The notes under the pieces are model-generated. The model worked only from the letters and a program-made list of their open reading frames with translations. It had not been told where the DNA came from and searched no databases. From contig NW_002476434.1 of assembly GCF_000189635.1 (NCBI RefSeq), forward strand, positions 310,001-374,000: a stretch of DNA of 64,000 nt. Direction: 5' to 3'. The DNA is from Tetrahymena thermophila SB210 (Eukaryota; Ciliophora; Oligohymenophorea; Hymenostomatida; Tetrahymenidae). Below, piece after piece: positions 55,301 through 64,000 of this stretch (position 1 is the first letter of the stretch; each line of letters begins with the position of its first letter). The translations under genes and the position numbers were made by a program.

Positions 55301-57764
55301 CTAATTTACATTAATTGCAGTAGAAAGAAATCAATCAAGTTATTAAGGATCCACCTGTAAATATTTTTGATTTAATTCTCAATTTTAATAATAAATTATT
55401 TTTGGAAGATCAAAAATGGATTTGAGATTCTTTAGTAATTTGGACTTATTGAAAAAAATATAAGAAAAGAATATTTTGATTTAATACTTGGAATAACTAG
55501 TGACAGAGGATTTTTAGCTATAGATGCTCTAATATAACTTTAAGTAACTTTAATTAATTTTATTAACATTATAGATACTAATTTGCATTTATTATAAAAA
55601 AAGGATGCTGGAAAATTATTTGGAAAAAACAATTCTGTGGATTAACAACTTAATCAGGAAGGTAGTAATTCAGGATAATTGAAAAAGAAATTTTAAAATA
55701 TACAAACTAGTTTGATTCTAAGATCTTTGTATCTATGGAAAAAAATATCGGCAACAAACTTTAATCACAAGTAGCTTGATCCTTAATAAGATTTATAACC
55801 ACTAGCAAATACCATAACATTTTTAACTGCACATGTCATAGATTTACTAGAGTCAAAATCTAATGTATTAAATAATAATACTATTTCAGTTTCTTTAGAT
55901 AACGGAGATATAAATTATAAAAATCTAATTTAACAATTCAATTCGTAAGTTTAAAAATAATTTTTATTATTTTATTTTCATAAATCAAATTTAAATAATA
56001 AAAATTAAATTATTTTTTTTTTCAAATATTGATTTTATATTAATGTTAAATTAAAAAGATTTTTAGAGTGTGGACCTTAAGATATATCTTTTTTAGATGA
56101 TTTAGAAGTTGTTAAATCTTCTGATAAAACTTCAGTAGCAAACATTTCTGAAAGTTTTGGCATTTTAGCAAAATACTTAACTGCGACCAATATTTCTTGT
56201 TATATTTCAAAATTTTTCTCAACGAGTATCTATGATGTAATTGGAAGCACGCACGCTGTCCCAGAGTTTATGTTAAGCATCCTCGGATTTTTCATTTCAG
56301 GAATAAAATCATCTGAGATATAATTAGATAAATACTTTCAAAACGCAGATGAAAAAAGCTTTATTTTCTAATTATTGTAATAAAATGGAAAATTCACTGA
56401 AACTTCAAAAAATTTTGCTGAGTTTTTCTATCATTTTACAAAAATTATGCTAATTTATTAATTATAGATTAGTTAAGAGGAGAAAAATAAGCAGCTACTT
56501 GATGAATTTTATTTTTTTTGTTAAAACTGTTTCAGTATAGTTACTGGAAAAGAAATGCCTTAATTTATAATTGATTCCATTGGTGCTTTAAGAGATTTAG
56601 AATAAAAGTAAGTAGATGTTATAGTGAAGGTAATATTTTAAGCTGATTTAAAGAAAATATTTCACTTAATTTAATTTAATATAGGATTTGATTATTTTTT
56701 TAGTGGAAGAGACTAACTTGAAAGACTATTTAGAAATAAAAAATGAAGATAAATAAATTAGTCAGCAATTTTATTTAATATTTAAAATGCTTTCTACTAT
56801 ATTTAATCGTCCTATTATCAGTTTGTAAGATTAAACAGTAGTTTAAAATCTTAGCTTACTAATTCAAGTTTCTGGAGAGGAATTTATTAGTTAAGAGTAG
56901 GTATAAAGTTTGGTTGGGCTTCTTTAAGGAGATATTTCAAATATATTTAATTTAATTAGCTAATTTAATCTATTAAATTAGAATGATATGAAAACAATAT
57001 AAGAATTTGTTTCTACAACTTAAAAATTAGCTGTTTTTTCGAACCGTAGCTCTCTAGAACAAATTAAAGCAACTCCTTAATAAGTTGTAGATGACTAAAC
57101 AAAAGATATTCTAAAAAGGCTGAATGAAGGAAAAGTAATTACAATTTTTTACTTAGTATTAAAATAATTTAAATAAATAATTTAGATAAGTATTTAGGAT
57201 ATTTTTAGATCTTTAGTAAACTAAGAAGGTTAAAATGGAATGATTAATATTGATACATTTTGTACCTTCTTGAATAGAATAGGTAAATTATAAATCCTCT
57301 TTAACTTTTTTAGCATACTTCTTTAAAATAAAATACAAGGTATTACACTTAGTTAGCATAGAGCAAATGAAATTTTTGCAATTATCAAAAAGAAAAACAT
57401 ACTATCAAGCTAAAAAGAATAATTTTTATTAAGCGAAGATGAATTCGAAAGAGCTTTTGAATATGTTAATCTTAAAAAAATTAGTATGTCACTTGAGAAG
57501 TTAGGAATATCTGCTGCTTTGTTGGCATTATCTCTAGGCACATTAATACTAATACTAATTTTATTATTTGTGTTCATATTTTTAGGAATATAAGCATTCA
57601 CTTTAGGTGGAACATTTGGGGCTATTATAAATTCTATCATCCCAATGGCTGCAGCATCGGGTACAGCTGCATCATAAGATGATAAAACATAAAATTTGAA
57701 CGAAAAAAGTATTAAAAATGTGGTAAAAGAGATAGAACAGATTTTAAATTCAAAACAGCTTTGA
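43400..57764 (+). CDS. giant multi-pass membrane protein, copy 4, 3,993 aa, intact
   Basis: Exons: 43400-44149, 44205-44426, 44492-44708, 44757-45127, 45183-45573, 45628-45854, 45919-46467, 46516-46928, 47263-47631, 47696-48050, 48101-48649, 48712-49605, 49734-50377, 50434-51897, 51954-52526, 52582-52749, 52804-53134, 53588-53955, 54012-54225, 54279-54601, 54665-54797, 54863-55170, 55227-55356, 55409-55543, 55604-55944, 56059-56629, 56685-57134, 57186-57282, 57340-57764. They sum to 3,994 codons with every phase closing, which strongly supports the model. The architecture matches copy 2: basic run then TM1, ectodomain with the same eight Cys, TM2, a membrane cluster ending in NPNAFLPYATSAATFLTL, a long cytosolic region with an acidic stretch (DDEDEEE), a degenerate EF-hand-like motif, an LSEDEFERAFEYV helix and the terminal anchor. 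It is much closer to copy 3 than to copy 2. Exon 18 carries an extra PNKEP unit, and intron 8 has an insert. One donor is GTTAAA (exon 10). Function is unknown. Confidence 0.9.
46987..47149. mobile_element. possible 163-bp insertion with 7-bp inverted ends in copy 4 intron 8
   Basis: Intron 8 of copy 4 is 334 nt against 184 nt in copy 3. The flanks align (TTTGAAAG on the left, TTAGAAAAAGATTTAAC on the right), and the extra DNA begins with ATTGATT and ends with its exact reverse complement AATCAAT. A small palindromic-ended element is possible. The ends are short and A/T-rich, and no clean target-site duplication is visible, so chance is not excluded. Confidence 0.35.
53141..53178. repeat. TTTA/TTAC microsatellite in copy 4 intron 17
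   Basis: A run of ATTTATTTA then TTACTTACTTATTTAC follows the donor of the 453-nt intron 53135-53587. The equivalent run lies in intron 17 of copy 3. Confidence 0.7.
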
Positions 57765-58962
57765 TATATTTTAATTTAAGTATTAATCAAACATATTTTT
57801 TTTATGTTAAAAAATAAAAATTTATAAATCTATCATATTTTTTCATTAAAGATAAATTTTATGATTTAAATAAATCAGTTTAAATATTCAGCCTTATAAA
57901 TCAATAGCATTAGATGATCGATTAAATAAGATACATTTTCTTTTAAAAAATGAATAATTTAAATTTTTTTTACTAACAAATAAACCATCAAATATTTAAA
58001 AATAAATGTAAATTTTTTATCTGAATGTAAAGATTGAAAAAATTTCAATTTATTCCTTTGATATCAAAATTTATATTTTACATCAAAAATTTATCACTTT
58101 TCCATGATTTTTATTATCTAAAAATTTTGTTTTTTACTCTTTATTCAATTCACTAATAGAGTTATCTTTATAGGCATGCAATAAAATATCTTTGTAAATC
58201 TGGAAATAACATCAGCTTAATTAGAAGTTATTTTTTTTGTCATTTTAATTTTTAAAAATGATTAACCACTATTTAAAGAAGTAGATTTATATCGAAAAAA
58301 GATAAAGCTCTTTAAAAAATTTTACAAATATTATCAATAAACCATTAAATTAAATAAAAAAGATGTTTAGAGAATATTTAGTAAATATTTTTTATTCAGT
58401 ATTTTAATTATTTTTGAAAAAAGAAACAACTAAAATTTCTACAAAATCTAATAATTAAGTACTGATCTGCAGAATAAAATAAAACCATTTTATTTATTTT
58501 TAGTATCAGCATACTAATTATACTTTCATAATAATAATACAATTGGCAAATGTGTTTTGAATTATTCAAGAAATACATTAATTTCAGTTTTTTTATATTG
58601 ATTTCTTTTAAATCGAATTTAATTAAGTTTAAATAGAATCTATTATTTATTTATTTAAATCAAGAGAATATTCTGTAAAAATATTGATTATTAACTTACA
58701 AATTATTTAAATTAGAAATTAGATAATTTATTCACACGTAAATTATATTCGTTTATATTGTTTTAAGTTATTACATTTAAATAACAATCAAAATTTAAAT
58801 TTTTTTTTTAATATCTGAATTGAGTTTGCTTGATATAAAAAAAGGTTTAGTTAATTATTTCTAATAAATAAAAATTATTAAATTTTGAAATCATAGATAT
58901 TATCTATACTTAAAATTAGAATAGCAATAATTTGCAAGATAAATAGGTAGGACTAAATAAAA
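57765..58962. other. array end and spacer before the KDEL gene
   Basis: Up to about 58100 the DNA repeats the 3' flank of copy 3, marking the right edge of the duplicated unit. The remainder is A/T-rich with no coding frame. The last 100-150 bases presumably carry the promoter of the gene at 58963. Confidence 0.5.
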
Positions 58963-61505
58963 ATGAGATCTTTTAAGTTGTTTATTTTAGTTTCCTTAGC
59001 TATTTTCGTTTTAATGAGTAGCTCTAGGTAAGTGAATGCTGAACTTGTAACCATAACATAGTTTAGTGATATAGCTGATAAAGTAAGAAGCAATCCTAAT
59101 TCTTTATCTGCGATTATGGTAACTCGTTTAAATTAATGTGAAAGATGCAATGTCGGTGTTAAAGTTTTCAAAGAATATGCTGCTTTAGTTGATGGAGTTG
59201 TTCTTACTTATTTAGTAGATTGTGAAAAAGTCTGGGAAAACTTTGAAGACCAACCAAGAATTCCTGCATGTGACCCTGAAAAGAAAGATTAATTACCTCA
59301 TATTACTTTCTTCTAACCAGAATCTGATGAATTAGACATCTATAATAAGAAAAATAAAAAACTACCTAAAGATGTGCCCTATTAAGGTATGGTTAGTCCG
59401 GATGCTTTAATGCAAAAGTCAAAAGAATTGCTTCCTTCTTTTATTAAGACTATTTCTAATCCCAAGGACATTGACAACTATTTAAACTTTAAAGAAATCC
59501 CATTAAAGTTAGTTCTTTTCACAGATGAGGAATAACCACCTCTATTTTTACGTGCCTTAAGTGGACAATATCGTGGCTAAGTTGATGTAAGATTAAAATT
59601 CTATTTAAACTTAATTAAAATTTCATAATTGACTATTTTTTTTTTAGATCAGAACAAGCCATATTTTATTTAAATATTTTTAATTTTAAAAACGAATAAA
59701 TCTAATTAATACTTTAAAATAAATAGTTTGGTTTAGCTGATGTTGACAATAGAAAGCTTAAAAAAAGATATAATGTTTCAAATTTCCCACTTCTTATAGC
59801 ATTAAAATTATCAGGCACTGATTATGAAAGGGCCGATTTCAGTGGTGAATTTACTGTCCCAGCTGTTGCTTCTTTCATTTAAGAATAACTTAAATCTATG
59901 CAAGTTGACAAACAAAACACCAAATAAAATTAAGGAACATACTTTGATATTCCCGAAAATGTAGATGTCCAAGAGTTAAAACCAGGCTAAATTCTTGCAG
60001 CATTGAAGAAATATAAAGAAAATTTCGTAGCCTTCCATCTTTAGAAAGGAAAATCTTCTGAAACTGCTTAGATTTTTGACTAGCTTAAATAAGATTTCGG
60101 GTAATTATTTAAATTTTTTTAAAAAGTTATTTTAAAAAAATATCAGAAAAGGCAATAAATTTTTTTATTTTTTAATTTAAGAGATGGAATTATTTAAACT
60201 TTGTTTAGAGTTATCTTATTTAAAGAAATCTATTTTTAAAATAAGGCTCATACTTTCATATTGAATAAAATTTTAATTTTACATTTTAAGATCTAAAGAT
60301 TTAATAAGAATAAATAATCAAAATAAAAATGTTTATTTTATTTTAAAAATAATAAATTTATATTAATATAAAAATAGCAACATGTTTAAGTATTACTAAG
60401 TTCAATGTAATGCTGAATGCAATGAAATTTTTGGTAGTAGCTTATCAACCTATCCAGCTGTGATAATTTACCCATTAAGTGGAACTAGAAATTAACAATA
60501 ATTTGTTAAAGTTAACAAATATGATGACAAAAATGATTTATCTTCAGAAATTCTAAACTCCGTTTTATACAGCAATTTAGTTGAAAGTGAAGTGGAAAAT
60601 GATTAAGATGCAAGAAAGAAAATAAGAGAAGGGCTTGATGGTAAAAAGTATTCTGTAATTTTAGCTCATGATAAATATGACCACTATCAAAAATTGATCT
60701 TCTTTATAGTAACATAGCAATAGCGTTTCCGTAAATACTTGAATTTCGTTCGTTATGTTAATCCAACTTAAAGTGAAATTAAAAATTGGAGCTTAAATGG
60801 TGTTCCTGGAATCGTAGCTGTTTTAGAACTAAATGACTTTTAAAACACTTTTAGAAGATCTCCTTATGAATAAAAGGACTTCTAGTTTAAATCTGTAGTT
60901 GATTATTTAAACTAAATTGCCATTTAAAAGCAAGATGAAGTAGTTGACCAAATAAAGGTTGAAGAAATTAAAAAATAAGAAGAACTTGAGGAGAAATGTC
61001 TTCTAAATACTGAGAAGCCTTGCTTAATTGCTCTTTTCGATATGTCAAAGGAAGGTAAATTTAAGTTAGACTTAGAGAAGATTAACAAGATTAAGAAGCT
61101 TTATGCAGATAGAGATATTGGTTATTTCTATATTGATGCTAAATGCCACAGAGAGCTTTTATAATACTTTAAAATTCATGATACAAATCTTAACAGCTTA
61201 GTTTACTTAGACTAAAAGAAAACTAAGTAATTTTTATTTATTTTAATCTAGTAAAAATTTAAATTAATTTAAAATTTTATATTAATTATAGGTATAGATT
61301 ACTTAAGGAAGCTTTTGAACTTGAAAATCTTATCAGCTTTATGGATGACTTATAAGGCAAGAAACCTAAAGGATTAGTAGCCTTACCAGGTTCAATAGAT
61401 TTGGATGAAAGAGATTGTGATGCCTTTAATGCAAGTGAAAAACAAAGATTAGAATAAGAAAGACTTCAAAAGAGCAAAAGCAAATATAAAAAAGATGAGC
61501 TTTGA
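58963..61505 (+). CDS. ER-lumenal thioredoxin-fold (PDI-like) protein with KDEL, 686 aa
   Basis: Exons 58963-59586, 59727-60100, 60378-61226 and 61292-61505 join in phase to 687 codons. Residues 1-26 are a signal peptide (MRSFKLFILVSLAIFVLMSS, cleavage likely after VNA). A first thioredoxin-like domain has the active-site type motif CERC at residues 59-62. Later segments repeat thioredoxin-fold features without a CxxC: FGLADVDN followed by NVSNFPLLI in exon 2, and VPGIVAVL and a second set of strands in exon 3. The protein ends in KYKKDEL followed by TGA, a classic ER-retrieval signal. Together these fit a protein-disulfide-isomerase relative acting on secretory proteins, probably with one redox-active domain and several non-catalytic ones. 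Substrates are unknown. A Lys/Glu-rich helical linker lies around VEEIKKQEELEEKC. The ATG used is the first in frame before the hydrophobic core. Confidence 0.9.
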
Positions 61506-62459
61506 AAAAAATTTTAAATTAAATATTTTAATTTGTATTTGTATTTATTTTAAACTCTTTTTTTATAGAAATAACTAATTTTGTTTGTATTTTTCAATAT
61601 AAAGCTCCTTAACAATAATTAAAATTTGTATTAATGCAAATAAAATATCTATACTTCTTTAATCTCTCAATAATATTTAAATATTTTCTAATCTCAATTT
61701 ATTTCTCAATTAATTATTTTCTCATCTATATAATTATCCCCATAAAAAATAAGTCAATTAACAAATTTAATAAAAATCCCTTTTTAAATTATTAATCATT
61801 ATCAATAATGTTAAATAAAATCTATCTTTTGAAAAAAATCAGTATCATGCTCTCCTTCTATTCTACGAAGATTAAAATAGCCTGATCAGGTTTGTAAAAG
61901 TTAATTAAATCCAGGAGATGCTATTTAATAAGTATTTCTAATCAATAAGATGACAACAGTGAAGGTAGTGAAAGTGCAAATTATATTTCGAATTTATTAT
62001 TTAGCAAAGTTATTAATTTTATATTGTAATTTTTTTAACTATGCACTTAAATTATTTTAGTTAAAATGGAGATATTATCCAATTATTATATATATAATAT
62101 AGATGTTAAAATTCTAAATTTAATAATATTAATGAATATATGCATGTAAATTTAATTTAAAACTGATTTTTTAATAGCAATAGTTTTATAAAAATTTATA
62201 CTAAATCATTGTTAACAATAGATTTTATAATATTTAAAAATTTTTTATTTTAAATTATAAACTTATTAAATTAAATATAATAAAGAGTTATAATGAAATT
62301 TGCTTTAATTTAAAAAATTTAAGATTGAAATAATTGATATTATAAAATATACGAATGATTTTGAAAGTGCTTTACAATTATTTTTAAAAATAATAAATTT
62401 ATTGTGATTACAAATTGAAAAAGATGATTAATTTGAAGTTTTTTTTTATATATTTATTT
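61506..62459. other. spacer between convergent genes, with a G/C-richer island
   Basis: Most of this is featureless A/T DNA. An island at about 61850-61995 is richer in G/C. Its forward frames encode exon-like strings (for example SPSILRRLKQPDQVCKSQ, then in another frame DDNSEGSESANY), but no single frame, start or splice pair links them. It may be a decayed gene fragment or part of an unrecognised transcript. Confidence 0.4.
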
Positions 62460-64000
62460 TCATATTTTTTTCTTAGTCTATTAATTGTTGTGAATCACTT
62501 AAGTTTTTAGGTGAGATTTGTGGGTAAAAATAAATGAACGGGCATCATTATTATTCATTCTATTTAAAAAATTTTAGTTGCTATTTTAATTATTTATTAT
62601 GCTAGACTAATTTTGATATTTTAGTTGCTTTGATAAAGTTGGTTCTATTACCATTTCATTCAATTATTCTGCTTCTGCCTTAAAAAGCTAGCCTTAGCTA
62701 AAATTACACGATAGAGATTAGCTATTTACTTTTTTTAATCTGTACATTGACGGAGTTATATTTACTATTTAATATTTTTCTTTTGACTTTTTTGCATTAT
62801 AAATAGGAGAAGGTATCTTTTTTCCAAGAGTTTAATCAGAATTAGAATTGAAAAGTGAAATTGTTGCTTATTTAGTATTAAGCTACTATGTGAAATCTTA
62901 TTATTTTTTTTATGTTTAAGCATTAGGTGTTGTTTTTGGAAAGACTTCTTCTTTTATAGAATCTTTAACAACATTTTACTATGGTAACTCTATATTAAGA
63001 TTTTACTAATTAACTTCCTCTAGCATATGCAAGGATTTATTTTTGAAAAGTTTACCAAATGAATAATTGTACATATCAAAATCACTAGTGATTGACAGCA
63101 AAGTAGGTTCTGTTTTTTCTTCTTAGATTTTATTGTGATTTTCGTCTTAGCTAGATTAATTTGACTCTTCATTAAGTTCTTTAATATAAGTTCCCAGACT
63201 TTTATTACTTCCACTACTACCAGCTAAGCTACTACTTTCATTCTTAACTTCTGGTGTATTTCCTAAGCAATCAGTATTTATCTTGAATTATGGTGGACTG
63301 TATTCTTGATTAGAACTTTGAGTGTTGGACTATTTCTACAAGGCATTTACTTTATCTTTTAGCTAGAGAATAAAATCGTCTTTAGTTTTGTTCATGTTTA
63401 TCAAGCAAACAGTTTCTTTTTTGAGCTTATCGATTTTTTATTTTTAGGCCTCATTTTAGCTTTATAAGTTCTACTATTTAATTTTTTCTTATTTTAGACG
63501 GAAGTCTCCTAAACTATAAAATATTGATCCAAATATTAGAGAGGCTTATAATTTTTAGTTAAGTTCTTAGTTAATTTCATTATATACTTAATTAACTTTT
63601 CTTTCATATATGAGCTGCTTTTCAAGCTCGTTTGTTAAAGAGCCAATTTACTACATATATTAAGCATTATATTTAGCTGTAATTTGTTATTCATATTCAG
63701 TATAACGCTTTTAGTAAATTTCTAAGCATTTAGTCTTAGTGAGTTGCATAAATTCCAGCATTTATCTCTAGTCAGATTCATTTTTTAAGTTTTAAAACAA
63801 GATTTCATAGCATTTTTCATAGACACCTTCAATTACGTTATTATTGATCTCCATTTGTTAATCAAGCTTTGAGAAGTTTTGCTTATGATAAGTATGGTAA
63901 ATAAAGCAATAAAAGTATTGAATATTTGATTTGGATGTGTTACTTATCTAGTTTTTTGTTTGCTTAATTAGAATTATTTTTATTATAAATTATTTATATT
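62460..64000 (-). CDS. Q/N/S-rich helical protein with a C/H motif, 5' end outside window
   Basis: On the reverse strand one frame is open from the window edge at 64000 to TGA 62462-62460. All in-window TCA triplets (reverse TGA) avoid this frame, giving more than 510 codons. The visible N-terminal part reads FYCFIYHTYHKQNF, a Cys/His arrangement faintly like the end of a B-box zinc finger. It is followed by a Gln/Lys/Glu-rich, probably coiled-coil stretch of about 150 residues and then a low-complexity Ser/Asn/Gln/Lys tail. The first visible Met is at 63854, but coding-like sequence continues upstream of it, so the true start lies beyond the window. An intron acceptor near 63940-63960 (TTAAG or CTAG on the reverse strand) is possible. 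Function is unknown. Confidence 0.75.

Noticed and set aside
7485-57764. Mating-type locus or surface (immobilisation) antigen array
   Set aside because: The genes are head-to-tail rather than a divergent pair, and they lack dense Cys-repeat domains and a GPI-type C terminus. An array of large membrane genes alone is not enough to claim either.
59640-59726. Extra exon inside the first intron of the KDEL gene
   Set aside because: A second acceptor (TTTTTAG) exists, but the intervening sequence is A/T-rich and does not extend the thioredoxin-like frame; direct joining of 59586 to 59727 gives VDFGLADVDN.
1-64000. CRISPR arrays, operons, ribosome binding sites, tRNA or rRNA genes
   Set aside because: None was seen; the DNA is eukaryotic and spliced, and no cloverleaf or rRNA-like segment stands out.

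Overview
This is AT-rich nuclear DNA from a ciliate that uses TGA as its only stop codon and reads TAA and TAG as glutamine. The composition, dense short introns (GTAA/GTAT...TAG/AAG/CAG) and small secreted proteins look most like Tetrahymena or a close relative; the genus is inference. Most genes are invisible under the standard code. The code is shown directly here: the same C-terminal Gln codon is TAA, TAA, TAG and CAG in four paralogous copies.

Layout. 1-6520: small secreted proteins in sparse DNA: a decayed paralogue (541-930), an intact 150-residue relative (2567-3019), a 148-residue unknown (3950-4396) and a reverse-strand two-module Kazal-like Cys-rich protein (5492-5917), plus a paired-hairpin element (3481-3613) and a 160-bp tandem duplication (6201-6520). 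7485-57764: a head-to-tail array of four copies of one giant gene. Copies 2 and 4 are intact 29-exon genes of 3,974 and 3,993 residues (exon lists given; every phase closes). Copy 3 has the same 29 exons but one extra A in a six-A run of exon 2. Copy 1 is a pseudogene: it joins exon 1 to exon 18 after losing about 9.4 kb, and carries several further lesions. By sequence and length the copies pair as (1,2) and (3,4). 58963-61505: a 4-exon ER-lumenal thioredoxin-fold protein with a CxxC and a C-terminal KDEL. 62460-64000: the 3' part of a Q/N/S-rich reverse-strand gene running off the window.

The giant protein. It appears to have a cytosolic Q-rich N terminus, TM1, an ectodomain of about 470 residues with eight conserved cysteines and beta-helix-like stretches, TM2, more membrane segments to about residue 1165, about 2,700 residues of mainly helical cytosolic sequence, a degenerate EF-hand-like motif, and a final C-terminal membrane anchor. 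I do not recognise the family; a surface sensor or a large membrane scaffold is a guess from architecture. This lineage-specific array, with one decaying and one newly frameshifted member, is the main candidate for an undescribed system in the window.
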